Positions 24,701-43,722 of a stretch of 64,000 nt of DNA are shown here, in pieces. This stretch comes from Vigna angularis. Lineage: Eukaryota; Streptophyta; Magnoliopsida; Fabales; Fabaceae. The stretch's first letter is position 1, and each line of letters opens with the position of its first letter. Location: NCBI RefSeq assembly GCF_016808095.1, contig NC_068974.1, positions 4,340,001 through 4,404,000 of the forward strand, written 5' to 3'. The notes below the pieces were generated by a model, which saw nothing but the letters and a program-made list of their open reading frames with translations, searched no databases and was not told the DNA's origin. A program made the position numbers and the translations under genes.

Positions 24701-26501
24701 ACTTGTTCGAACCATCCACCAATAAGTGCATAAGTAGACAAAGTATCCACAATTACAAGCCAATCATCTCAATAACATGGCCTACCACTTAATCATCAAC
24801 GAAATTTAATCACATCACCTTATAGATCAAACAACAAGTTCGGGAAACACCACAAAACATCATGGAAAAATACAACAAACAGCTCGACATACATACCCAA
24901 CAACTCAATACATTCAAAACCACCTCTTTGTCCCACTCAAAAAGTTGCATGGCCTATAATGCCACAATCCATATAACAAAAATATGACAAAACCCAAAAG
25001 TGCATTCAATACACATAACACATGGGCAAAGTCTCATATCCAAAACTCATTCCTATGCACAACACCAATGACAATGTTTACCTCATGATAAAATTCAAAA
25101 CACAATCCTACCATTACCACACCATCATGAAACATCAAGGAAACATGATAAACATTAAAGTACCCACATTTAAAGCCCATACAATAGAAAGAAAATAAAA
25201 TATATATATATACACACACACATACATGGATCGCACTCCTCGTGCCAAAACCCTAATTCCACATATAACCTATTAATAAATAATTTAAATTCATGGATTC
25301 ATCCATCTTAGTAAAACACATGTAACACATACCATGGGTTTGACAAACAACTCAACATACATGAAACAAAACACCACACTCCACCACAAACCACATTGAG
25401 CTACATTTAATTTAACATTCATAAACCAAAAAGGTTATAAATCAATGTATCATGTTGGTCACAATAAATGCACTAACAAACATTAAATCATATAATTGGC
25501 ATACAATCAAACCATGTAGTTCATAAATGCTACGAATTGCATATAATCATGCCACAAATTTATGCATTAAACATCACACACTCCACAAAGTAAAGATTAT
25601 CTCCCTTACCTCTATTCTAGCAAAGAGTTCTAGATCTTCTAAGCCCTCCTAAGAGCTTAGTTCCTAGACTTCTTCCTTGGTAAAAAATAATATTCTCCTC
25701 TCGAACCTCTCTCACGACTAATGTAGGGTTTTCTGTCTATTTTTCCTAACGACTAGAATTTCTATTTTAACATTATGCATACCTAACCCTATTGGGTTTA
25801 TTTTTCTAAACCTTTATAAAAGCTCAATATTTTCAAAATAAAAATAAATTATCTTTATTCTAATTAATTCTTATAAGTCCTTAAATGATATATTGTATTA
25901 TTATTATTATTATCGAACCATAATATCTAAGTATATCTAATAACATCTCAAGATATCTTTTAATATAAAATAAATCCTTTAAATATAAATAACAAACCAT
26001 TTTATCTTTTAATTAAAATAGTTAACCACAATTATTTTCTCTTAATTATTAAAATTTATAGCATCTCACATTTAAATTTATTATTATCACCGCGACTGAT
26101 AAATATATAATATTTTGAATGAAATTGAATGCTAATAACACTACCACCTATTTTGTCGTACTTGGTTCTAATAATATATATATCTCCTATGGCAACCAAT
26201 TCTTCAATACTTAAATTTAACCTTTTATATAATATTTTCATTTTTCAATTTTTAAATGTTTAATAACTCAAAGATAACCCAACTATAATGATAACACCAA
26301 AATCATAGTTTCGATAACTTCACCCCCAAAATTCACGGTAATTGTAACAATGATTAAATCCCCACAAGAAGTAAAATAAATTAATATTATTTAATACTAT
26401 TTTACACAAATCCAAAGTTAAGAAACATGTTTATAATGTTTGTTGTCAAAACAAAATCAGTCACCAATTATCAAGCACCAAAAACATAAATTTATATCAC
26501 C

Positions 26502-26507
<6 letters not shown>

Positions 26508-26544
<37 letters not shown>
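26508..26544. repeat. (TA)n microsatellite
   Basis: Uninterrupted TA dinucleotides just before the left target duplication of the element at 26563. Confidence 0.95.
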
Positions 26545-26546
<2 letters not shown>

Positions 26547-26562
26547 TATATAAATGGAATGG

Positions 26563-27665
26563 TGATAACTTTTTGGCAAGTATACCAAATCGTTCCAAGT
26601 AATACCGTGAATAAGTAAAAGTATCGTGTCCCAAGGGACTTGTGCAACACATGACAGTTCTTCCTTTTATAACTCAATTAGACATCAAAATGCACAAAAC
26701 AACACAAGAAACTATTTTTGGTATTTTATCAAACAATTGGTGTGCAAGGAATTTATATTTAAAAGAAACTTCGTTGGAATTGGGTTTCATGAATCATATG
26801 AATATAAAACTCTGTTCAATATTGCATTACTTCATTCAAACATTCACATCAAGGCATACTAGTCCTAATCCCTTAGCAACTAGTTCTAAATTAATATATT
26901 AAAATGCTAATCCCTTAGTCAATTTAACATACAATTTGCATTAAGTCTCATGTTAAGAATGATCAAGTTATTGAGTCTATCCCAAATCACTTAAGTGCTC
27001 TATCTATCTCCATGTTCAAAGTTATTTTCTAGTAATCAGAGACATTCAAATAACATTATATTTCCATACAATGATAGTAAATTCAAGAAAGAGCATATGA
27101 ACGAACAACTATATATTGAACAGGAAAATTACATCATAGTGAGTTCATTACATCTAATCTCAATGAAAGAGAAATTTAACTACTCCTAGTCATCTAGAAC
27201 GTACACATTTGAAGCAATCCCTTGCAACAATGGTGTCTTGATGCCTTGAAGTAGTCTCCGGAAGTTCCTGAGATGTTTTCGTTTCTTTCCTTTGTCCGAA
27301 ACTTCTGGCTGAGGAATGTTTCTTTCTTTCTGCACGTCTTTTAAAGCCACTTAACTTCATTAATTCGCTCAGCGCACATGTACTGGTGCGCTATGCGAAT
27401 TTTCTTAACTGTTGTACTTTAACTAATGTTATTCGCTCAGTGCATAGGTACTGCGCTATGCGAATTTCCTTCTTCTGGCAGTGCGAATTTTGGCTTTCGC
27501 TTTGCGAAGATTGGTTGACAGAGTCTAAATAATACACCATTTCCTATACAATATTTTACATAACAATCTACTACCTATTACAACTTTTCAATGAGGAACA
27601 ACATGAATAATTACAAGATTAAGCTCATTTATAAGTGTAAAAATAACTCTTTTTCACACTTATCA
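26563..27665 (-). repeat. 3' LTR of the non-autonomous element
   Basis: 1103 bp. It carries two GCGCT-type palindrome sites at 27359-27400 and 27429-27470, each reading 'attcgctcag' then 'gctatgcgaatt'. Confidence 0.87.
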
Positions 27666-28690
27666 ACTCCCCCAAACTTGAACTATTTCACGCCCTCATG
27701 AAATCACAGAAGAAAATGAACAACACAACAAACATTTGACATTTTGATAAAATGACTTTGCACATCAGAAAAAATCACATGCACTCCCAAATATTTCAAA
27801 CAAATATGACACGGTGCATTACTTCACAAAATCACCTGTGCATAGAATATGAACAACCAGATAAGTATTTATCATTACTCACCACTCAAGTGTTTGTCCT
27901 CACATATAGTAGAATTGTCATAGAACTTCGTCAGCTTTTGCATTTCATTTGATTCACACACTACACACACTATTAGTTAAGTCCAAAAGTCTTTTCAGAT
28001 TAAGGCTTGGCTTGGCTAGAAAAAGAATCATGGTTTTTTCTTGGATTCAAAGACACATATTAAGAAGAGAATAACTTCAATTCCCAATCCAGTACTCAAA
28101 TCCCAAAATATATCATTCATCACATACCAGTTTCTTTCACAGCTCAACCTTCTTTTTCATTTTGAGCTTTTTTTTATCATTTTTTTATTGATCTTTTCTT
28201 CCCCCAAACTTGAATTCAACCTTAACCTCTTTTAAAGCATAATACATGTTCTCTTCTAGGGTGTAAGGTGGGATATCATCTAATAGGCTCAAGGTGGAAG
28301 GAAAAAATTTTCAAGGCTCAAAAGGGTTCACAAATGTATCATGATGTGTTAAGGTTGACTGTTTGGCCAAGTAGCTGTATAATCAATATCAAACAATGCC
28401 TCTCTCATCCTTAACCACACAAGTGTGTATGTATGTAGAATCACAATTATGCAAAAATCAACTCCATATCTAGACAACTCATCATATTTCTCACTCTCAA
28501 CACATGCTCTCAACACTCAACCGATATAGTCATACATACTCACACATAGATAAAAATATATGAAACACATTGCAACCACAGTCATATGTGTTATCATTTT
28601 CAAGAATCACATCAACTTAATCAAGACAATGCATAACCATTAAATCAAAAAGTCACATGTCTTTACAACTAACACATAGTTCAAAACATA

Positions 28691-29143
28691 TTACAAAACA
28701 TAAATAACATAACTAAACATTGAAGATAACTCCATCTGCACCTGCATAATCATCACCTGCATAAAGGCACTTGCACTCCCCCACCTGAAGTCTGGCCTGC
28801 CCTTAGGCCATGGGAGATGCGCAAACTCAAAGGAGAACCTATGCTGATCATAGTTTAAAACAAGGTTTTCTTCCTGTGCCTCAACACGTTGTACTCTTGA
28901 AGAAGACCTTGTGGTGGTCTTAGGAGAAGTTATCTGCATAATATTAGCTAAGCACAAAAGAACATTGAACATACGGTGAAAAATGCACAAAATCAAAAAT
29001 CTGCAGCGAACTACTCGTTGAGCGAACAGCTCGCTAAGCGAATAAGGTGACGAACAAAAAGTTGCAGTGAGAAATTCGCAGAGCGAACTGCTCGTTGAGC
29101 GAATATTTTTTTTTTCATATTTGTGTTTATTCGCTGAGCGCAC
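28691..29143 (-). other. Open frame in the non-autonomous element, unknown
   Basis: A 150-codon frame whose first part runs through the palindromic repeats and is unlikely to be real protein. The second half (from about 28940, PKTTTRSSSRVQRVEAQEE then FAHLPWPKGRPDFRWG) has a more protein-like composition and could be a leftover of a gag-type leader protein. No family could be assigned. Confidence 0.25.
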
Positions 29144-29380
29144 CAGAGCTGTGCGCTAAGCGAATAAAATTAAAGTTTTTTTTTAAATTTGTGTTTATTC
29201 GCTGAGCGCACCAGAGTTGTGCGCTGAGCGAATAAAATTACAATTTTTTTTTATTTTTTATTTTTTTGAATTCGCTCAACTCACAAATTTGCTAAGCGAA
29301 TAAATTCTCTTCCTCATTAATTCACTCACCTCATTGCAGATACTCACAAATATATTCGCTTAACGCACCTTAACGAATAA
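28990..29380. repeat. Array of GCGCT-AGCGAA palindromic units
   Basis: Repeated units read 'ttcgctgagcgcaccagag' then 'tgtgcgctaagcgaataaaa'. The 'ttcgctgagcgca' arm pairs with 'tgcgctaagcgaa', so each unit can fold as a hairpin with a short loop. Clear units lie at 29129-29166 and 29197-29234, with decayed arms at 29010-29105 and 29270-29380. Related units occur in both LTRs (27359-27470, 30736-30770). Confidence 0.8.
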
Positions 29381-30192
29381 AATAATATTGAACATACATT
29401 ACAGAACATTACACTTAACAACGAAACACAGAACTTACCAACACAGAAACTTCAACAATTTCTTACAAAAACTAAAACATAAAGATAAAATTAAAAGTAA
29501 CATATAGAGAAGTAAAATAGAAAAATAAAAACAACACAAACAAAGAAATAAGGAAAAGAAGAAACAAAATTGCAAAACGTGAGCACACCAACCAAAATAA
29601 ATTCCAATATGTAAAATGATTGAAATGGATTTCCTAAATAACCTCACTCAGATCCCTCTTGTTGCAAGATCACTTAGTACTCCCCTTTCAACTGTTGAAA
29701 TCCTATCCCTAGGATCTTCAACAACTAGAAACATCTATAGGCAAACTGCATAAAAGAAATTCAAACAAAAGAGACATACAATTGGCAAAGAATTCCACTT
29801 TCCTTGTTTTCCGAAGTTAGAACACTCAGATCCCTCTTGTTGTGCCTACCTAAGTATGACAAACCCTCACCCAATCCCTTGGTATAAGAAGTCCATCAAA
29901 CTTGCCTTAAGTTCCAAAATAGTGAATCCAAACACACAACCCCATCCCTGGTGATTTGTACATCTGGTTTGATTTTGTTAGTTCCGCTACTGAAATATCA
30001 TCCCTAAGAACTTTCAATAACTGCATCAAGCTCTAAGGCGTACCCCGAGACAGGCATTAAGTTCAAACTAAATCAATGGAAAGTCTTAAAAACTAAAGCC
30101 AACTGCAGACACAAAAACATTAAAAAGGAAAATTCACAACAAAGTCTAAAAGATCCATAAATGCCCAAATTGCCTTGTGTTGGAACACAAGT

Positions 30193-30209
30193 CCCCGGCA
30201 GCGGCGCCA
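30193..30209 (-). promoter_or_regulatory. Primer-binding site for tRNA-Asp
   Basis: On the plus strand it reads CCCCGGCAGCGGCGCCA, one base from the 3' end of plant tRNA-Asp (CCCCGGCAACGGCGCCA, recalled from memory). It lies 6 bases inside the 5' LTR. Confidence 0.8.
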
Positions 30210-30215
30210 AAAAAT

Positions 30216-30971
30216 TGATAACTTTTTGGCAAGTATACCAAATCGTTCCAAGTAATACAGTGAATAAGTAAAAGTATCGTCTCCCAAGGGACTTGTGCAA
30301 CACATGACAATTCTTCCTTTTATAACTCAATTAGACATCAAAATGCACAAAACAACACAAGAAACTATTTTTGGTATTTTATCAAACATTTGGTGTGCAA
30401 GGAATTTATATTTAAAAGAAACTTCGTTGGAATTGGGTTTCATGAATCATATGAATATAAAACTCTGTTCAATATTTCATTACTTCATTCAAACATTCAC
30501 ATCAAGGCATACTAGTCTTAATCCCTTAGCAACTAGTTCTAAATTAATATATTAAAATGCTAATCCCTTTGTCAATTTAACATACAATTTGCATTAAGTC
30601 CGATGCTAAGAATGATCAAGTTATTTAGTTTATCCCTAGATCCCAAATCACTTAAGTGCTTTATCTATGTCCATGTTCAAAGTTACTTTCCAGTAATCAG
30701 AGACATTCAAATAACATTATATTTCCATACAATGTTATTCGCTCAGCGCACAGGTACTGCGCTATGCGAATTTCCTTCCTCTGGCAGTGCGAATTTTGGC
30801 TTTCGCTTTGCGAAGATTGGTTGATAGAGTCTAAATAATACACCATTTCCTGTACAATATTTTACATAACAATCTACTACCTATTACAACTTTTCAATGA
30901 GGAACAACATGAATAATTACAAGATTGAGCTCATTTATAAGTGTAAAAATAACTCTTTTTCACACTTATCA
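30216..30971 (-). repeat. 5' LTR of the non-autonomous element, internally deleted
   Basis: 756 bp. Compared with the other LTR it lacks about 355 bp (equivalent to 27074-27428). Both deletion ends carry 'aatg', pointing to a microhomology-mediated deletion. Outside the gap the two LTRs are almost the same. Confidence 0.87.
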
Positions 30972-31302
30972 AATGGTCTAGGTTCGGACACTCCACACAT
31001 AAATTCAAACAAACACACCAAATCAAATAGACCATCACAATTATCTTTGCTACAATCATGCACAACAAATCGTATAAATACATACACATACCACACAAAC
31101 ATTTAATATAGTAATAAAATGATTAAAAGACATTTTATGCATTATGTAAGAATTGACCCATGACTACCAACCCATAACAAGGAAGTCTAATAATCTATGA
31201 TATACTTCACTTCTATAATACTTTTCTTCTATTATTTTAATTCATGATTCCGACGCCCACCACCTTTCTAGATAATTATTTTTTTCAGGGTCTTACACAA
31301 TT

Positions 31303-34300
31303 GATGAGTGCATATTTATGCCCTCATTTGGTCTTTAAACTATGGACCGAAATTTGAAGTACTTAGAATAACACTAGAAGGGAGGGTTGAATAGTGTTAT
31401 TGGAAAAATTTTCACAAAGCAGATAATATAGCACTTTTATCAAGGATTAAGAGAGTTACGTAAGTTGTTAAATGCTCAATTTCAGATATCAGTTTAAACA
31501 ATGATTTTTCTAGTAAGTGCTTTTCAGTTGTTAGAAAAAGGTTTGCTACAACATTTTGATAAAACTTTCTCTTTAGTAAAAAGTCGTTTAATAGCAAAAC
31601 CCTTAATATCAGTTAAAATAAAGTGCAACTGTAGGATTTGTAAAGGAAGCTTTTAAAGAGAATAGAGTAATAAGCACACAGTCATTTTTATACTACTTCA
31701 CTCCACCGAGCTACGTCTAGTCTCCTCTAACACCTTAGAGGATTCTACTATAATCTTCAACAAGATTACAACTGAGTATTCTCACCACTCCTGGTATCCC
31801 TCGACACTCTTAGTATCCTCCAAATACACTTGTCTAGTTGAGTTTCTCCCACTTCTGGTTGTGCAATATTCTTCACCACTTATCCCTAGACCAAACAATT
31901 GATTGAAGACTTCACCGTTGGATGAAGTAGATCGTTTGATGCATGGTATTGTCTAGCCTATGTAAACGCTTTATATTTTTCTCTGTTCTACTCAACAAGT
32001 GCATTTAGCAAGTTGTTTCCTAACATAAGTTTTTAGACTATCATTTAGGACTTTTCAACATACTTTCCAAAAACATATTTTGACACTTCTATCTATTAAG
32101 AAACATTGAGAGTTTGTTTGGTTATCGTCTAGCGATGTATAACCTTTGCATTTAGCGAGACTCTCATTAACGCATTAATTTGAGAATCATTTAGTGGCGT
32201 GTCTTGTCCATTCCTATATGTTTCACTAAGGCTTTGCCTAAGGTTTTTGGGTTTCTTAGTATTTTCATCACTCACTTGTATTTTACTTATGTTGTTGTTC
32301 TAATGATAACACCATCATATGCTTATTTCGTTTAATGTTGTTAGTTAAACTTCAAAAAACATGAGAGCATTTAGATAGTTTAGTCTTATAGAAGATCTTG
32401 TCTTAACAAAATTATGGCAGTACTGATCTAGATTAACATGTCAACTTTTATGTTACTTAAGTATGTTTGTACACCATTGATGATGAGTCATGTACAAAGT
32501 TTTTCACACCACTTTGAAGGTAGCAGCTTTGAACTAGTTCACCCACCTACCTCTTTTTTCATAGATTGTTTCAATACTCCAGCACCGTGTTTTAGAATGT
32601 AGTTTGTCACAAGTCGGCCTCACCACTTCACTTCTTTAGAACTTGTTAATATAAAGCAAGAGAAGGGAGAGTCTTTGCGTGCTTTCATGTAGCCGTTTGG
32701 GAAGATCACTTTTAATATCAAGAACTTGAATACTAAGGTAGCTCTACATCACATGGCCATAATGCAAAGGCAGGGACCTTTTGTGAATAATTTATGTATG
32801 ACTCCAGCTATAAATCTGGATGAGTTAGAGCAACATGCTACGAAGTTCATGCAAATCTGGATGACAACACATCTTACACCATTCTCTTATAGTGTCAACC
32901 CCACACTTAACAATGATGTTTCCTTGAGCGTCAAGAGATATCATTACGGTTCCTGTTGATCAGAAGACAACTAGAAAATGTTATATGGAAGCTCAAGACT
33001 TGGAACCCAGGATAGGGAGTGATGTTAGACTTCCTATTGTGTGGTTACTTGTTCTTTCTAACTTAGAGTTTATATCCTAGCGTTTAATGTTTGTTTTCTA
33101 TTCTTCTATTATGTAGGACTTCTTCGTTTCATGTTGTTTAGTTAAACTTCAAAACCAAGGTTTCTATAGACGAGCTTGTCTTTAACAACATTAAACGAGA
33201 TAAGAATCTGAAAAAACCTAAACCTAAAGAATATGATAGGTAGAAACACAAATGATAGAAACAAGATTCCCAAATCATCCATCAATATAGAAAAGCCTTA
33301 AGAAAACACTTAGTAAAACAACTAGGTTAAAAGCTTTCAGACGCAGTACTAAACGACTTACTAGTCAAAGCGTCTAAAGAGAGTTATGCTAAAGGCGTAA
33401 GCTATATTGTACCGAATGGTATTTAGTTGATCTCTCAAGAAGCAAAAAGGTGTCGAGATAATGTCTTTGACCAAACCCTCTAAAATCCTTAAACAAAGAT
33501 TAAAACTTATAAAAGAAGAAACATGTTAAACGCTCAAGCTCTAAAAAGCAATATTCCAAAAAACATTTATAACAGACTAGACAATACATAACCTAAAATC
33601 TTTACTTAGTCCAACAATGAAGTTCTTACTTAGCGAATGGTATCTTTAGGAAACACTACCTCAACAGTAGAAAATGTAAAAAAATATTTTGTTTTTTAAA
33701 TGCTTAACGTTCAAAAACAACAAAAATGATAAGAGATAAGACATATCGGGTTGCATGCACAATCTAGTCTATTTTATGCAGATAAACTACTACACGCATC
33801 CATTGCTTTATTTGAAATATATCAGAAGTGGACGTTAGAGACAAAGAACACATTCACAAAATGTTCTCTTCATAAGAGGAAGTGTCTAAAAGAAAGTACA
33901 ACCTACATTGAGCAAAAAGTATGTCTGCTTTGACAAGTTGGCTTTAAACAACGACTACTTCACATGCAAAACAAAGAAGACACAAGAATCAAGGCCAAGA
34001 GCTCAGTCTAACGAATATCTGAGTAGAGAAAAAGAAAAGTCAAGCAATACTCTCGAGCATCATTGTTATATTTGCTTACTATTGTAAGAAGAGAGAAAAG
34101 AGAGAAACACCTAACAAATCTACATATTGTATTGTATTGAACATATATCCTCTCTACGAGAGTAATAGTCTAAACGACTTGTAAGCAATTGTTGATTGCA
34201 ATTCTGAAGAGAAGTAAAACACTTATTATTGAAACTTAGAGGAGTTAAGGAAATTTAGGCAACGTATCAGAGGATACCAATATTATTTAGTACCAGGAGT

Positions 34301-34870
34301 GGTGTGAATACTCAACTAGTCTAGGGTAACGAGAAGTTATTCGCTGACTAGAGATACCATGAGTGGTGAAGAATACTACACAACCGGAAGTGGATGAAAC
34401 TCAACTAGGCAGCATATTGAGGGATACCAGGGGTGCCTAGGGATACCAGGAGTGGTGATAATACTCAGTTGTGATCTTATTCAAGATTATAGTGAAACCC
34501 TCTATGGATAGAGGAGACTGGACGTAGCTTAGTTGGGGTGAACCAATATAAAAATACATGTGCATTTATTGTTTAATTTTGTCTAAATGCTTCTCTTACT
34601 AAACCTGCAGTTGCATTTTAGTTTTAAATATAATAACTTTCCATACTAAACGATTATTCATTAAAAAGAAAAGCTCTTACAAACTTTGCAACAATTATCC
34701 TATATAGCACAAAGAAAATAATTTATTGAGTAAAATCATTTATAAAGTCGAGCGTTTAACAACTACTTAAAAATCTTATACTCGACGAAAGTGCTATATA
34801 AGGAGGGTTGTGAAAAGATTTTTCATTAACACTATTCAACCCCATCTAGTTTTTCGAGCACTTCAAAAGT
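31303..34870. mobile_element. Inverted pair of LTR-like sequences around a gag scrap
   Basis: The left arm (about 31366-32345, read on the minus strand) and the right arm (about 33185-34870, plus strand) share long matching phrases in the same order: 'gggataccaggagtggtga', 'atactcagttgt', 'agaggagact-gacgtagct' and 'aacactattcaaccc'. The best-matching blocks are 31690-31890 and 34355-34555. Between them is a plus-strand gag scrap. The layout is two LTR copies in opposite orientation, either two insertions or a rearranged element. No target duplications were found. Confidence 0.6.
32640..32960 (+). pseudogene. Ty3/gypsy gag fragment
   Basis: Translation near 32650-32890 reads NIKQEKGESLRAFM, then a stop, then PFGKITFNIKNLN, KVALHHM and LDELEQHATKFMQ. 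The wording matches the retrotransposon gag domain of plant gypsy elements (xQxxxESLRxFxxRF...LxELxxRAxKFMxxEE). Only this domain survives. Confidence 0.6.
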
Positions 34871-36450
34871 ATGATCTGTCATGCTTATTTCAAATCCTTC
34901 ACTGATAAAGTAGGACTTTATTTTGCTTAACAATGCCTAAGGGGCTTGTCTAAGTCCACAGAGAGCCTTTTTAAGTTTGTAAAGTTTGTTTTCAACACTT
35001 AATACCTCAATACCATAGAGAGCCTTTTTAAGATTATTCTACATATACTTCTTCTACTATTTCTCTATGTAAGAACGTGCTTATGACATCAAGTTGATGA
35101 ACTTGCCATTCCCTACCTGCTGCAATGGACAAAATTAGCCAACAAATGCCTTAGTGTAATTAATGCTAGTTTGTGAGCATATCCTTTAGCCACAAGTCAT
35201 GCCTTACACTTGTCATTTTCACCTTTCTTATTTATATTAGTCTTGAAAAACCATTTGACACCAATCTTCTTTTGCTCTTGGCGATAGATCAGTGAGTTAC
35301 CAAGTGTCATTTCTTTCGATTGCTTTAATTTCATTTTTCATAGCATCCCTCCATACTTGACTTTTAGCTGCTTCTTCAAAAGTGAGAGGATCATTAGTCA
35401 TAATCATAGTGAGTTGTTGCATTTCCTGGGTGAGATGCTTCACATCATCAGTATTTCTTCTGATAATGCAACTCCAAATTCATAGTCCTACATGCATATT
35501 GGTGGCTTTCTGTTGCGTTCAAGGACTCTGTTGCTTCTTATAATTTATGAACTCTCGTCTATTTCAGGATTTGATTTCCCGGTGGTTCCTGAGTCAACAT
35601 CAACTACTTTTGGTTTGGATTCTTCACTAACTCCTATGTGCATGCATTTGATACTTTTCTCATCCAGCTTTTGGCGGGTTGCATCAGGAATATGCACATA
35701 TCATATGCAACCAAACACCTTGAGGCAACTCACTGTTGGCTTTCTTTCTTCCCATTCTTCTTCTGGTGTCATATCTGTCAAAGTTGAGGTAGGACATCTA
35801 TTGAGAACATAGGTGGCTTGATTTACTGCTTCTGGCCAGTACTTATGTGGAACCTCACAAGCTATAAGCATGAACCTGATCATATTTATCAGTGTGCGAT
35901 TTCTCCTCTCAGGCACTCCATTTTGTTGTAGGGAGTATGCAATAGAATGTACCTCTTATGGCTGTGAGACTCTAGGGAAATTACACCATAGATATCTGAA
36001 TGAATAATTTGCAGAGGTTTGGATGCTCTTTATGCACTTTTCTTTGGGAAGGGATTACGTTGTTGTTTTCTTCGGCTCTTTATACCCTTGTTCCGCTATT
36101 GTCCAATATTCCTTGGATCTCAATAAATTTTCCATTAGCATGGACCTGTGATCATAATCACCATCAAACCTAGGAATACTAAGGAAACTATTACTGTCAG
36201 CCATTGTGTTCTTGTTTCTGAATATCAGGCCCGTGAGTGGCAATGATACCGATGTTAATTTCTAATGGCTATGTATAAGAATGCAAAAGCTTAATTTATT
36301 TCAGTAATATGAATGGCATTAAATAGCCCGTACAAAGAGAAAACGAAAAACTAATCCATACTTAAATTATGACTAAATATAAGGTACACGCTTGAAAAGT
36401 TGTTCATAAAAATCTTGGGTCTTGTGTCGGTCTTGTGAGAAAACTATATG
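34870..36450 (-). mobile_element. Deleted Ty1/copia relic upstream of AGD5
   Basis: On the minus strand, in order: an LTR-like end starting at 36253 (plus-strand TGTTAATTT); a decayed tRNA-Met primer site (CGGTATCATTG, about 36252-36242); a gag start (SIPRFDGDYDHRSMLMENLL, about 36180-36120); the integrase tail (PERRNRTLINMIRFML, PHKYWPEAVNQATYVLNRCP, 35913-35800); and reverse-transcriptase scraps (KWFFKT-like near 35260-35230). The zinc knuckle, protease and integrase core are missing, so a large internal deletion is likely. The outer LTR end is about 0.5 kb from the AGD5 start codon. Confidence 0.7.
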
Positions 36451-36825
36451 ATGTCCCCATCTTAAAATCAATTAATTGTTGTTTTATGAGAAAATTGATA
36501 AAATTTTTAAAATTGAATTAAAATAAATGTTTTATAAATAAATACTAAAATAAATCTTTAAACTAATATAAAGTTTTATGATTTTTTTTTTAAAATAGTA
36601 TAACAAGCATTTTCCTCGAATTTGAATTGGCTTACTTTTAAAAAGTTAATATAAAACTTTAACTTAATTGACGCGCAGAAAAGAGGTATGCGCGAAAAGC
36701 CAAAATAAGAGAGCTAAGGGAGAAAATATGGCATAATCGCATATATTAAAAGTCAAAGTGCGATATCTATTTCTCCTTCGTTCCTCCTCTTCTTCATTCT
36801 TCTCTTCGTAACAGAGATCACAAAC

Positions 36826-36850
36826 TAGAGAGAGAGAGAGAGGAGAGAGA
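36826..36850 (+). repeat. (AG)n run in the AGD5 5' untranslated region
   Basis: AG dinucleotide run about 80-105 bases before the AGD5 start codon at 36931. GA-rich leaders are common in plant 5' UTRs. The transcription start was not located; the surrounding 36770-36930 is CT/AG-rich. Confidence 0.7.
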
Positions 36851-36930
36851 AAGCGCATTGAAAGACCTATTTGCCCTTCGATCTTCTTCGCCTTTCTCTC
36901 TCGCCGACGCCCAACCTTTTCATTAGCATC

Positions 36931-43722
<6,792 letters not shown>

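Larger units (their letters stand above)
26563..30971 (-). mobile_element. Non-autonomous LTR retrotransposon with tRNA-Asp primer site
   Basis: Near-identical direct repeats at 26563-27665 and 30216-30971 begin TGATAACTTTTTGG and end CACTTATCA in plus orientation. Exact target duplications aatgg lie at 26558-26562 and 30972-30976. The primer site (30193-30209) and the G-rich tract (GTTTGGGGGAGT on the minus strand, 27676-27665 region) put the 5' LTR at the right, so the element runs on the minus strand. The 2.55-kb interior has no recognisable gag, protease, integrase or reverse transcriptase. It contains 'cccccaaacttga' tracts (27668, 28203) and a palindromic GCGCT-AGCGAA array (28990-29380). 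It resembles the untranslated parts of large gypsy (Athila-like) elements and must depend on enzymes from elsewhere. Confidence 0.85.
23938..31297 (-). mobile_element. Long solo LTR (about 2.9 kb) split by a younger element
   Basis: The plus-strand ends are TGTAACACCC (23938) and GGGTCTTACA (31297), near-perfect inverted copies of one another. Exact 5-bp flanks caatt lie at 23933-23937 and 31298-31302. After removing the nested element (26563-30971 plus one target copy) about 2.9 kb remains, with no coding frame. This fits a solo LTR of a gypsy family whose LTRs start TGTAAGACCC in minus orientation. A 42-bp tandem array lies at 24480-24700. An intact small element instead of a solo LTR cannot be excluded, because no internal LTR pair was seen. 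Confidence 0.7.

Noticed and set aside
30073..30330. 85-codon minus-strand frame
   Set aside because: Runs across the LTR end and the tRNA-Asp primer site of the non-autonomous element, so it is not a gene.
23938..31297. Single complete retrotransposon spanning the whole interval
   Set aside because: Two independent exact target duplications (caatt outside, aatgg inside) and different LTR ends show two nested elements.
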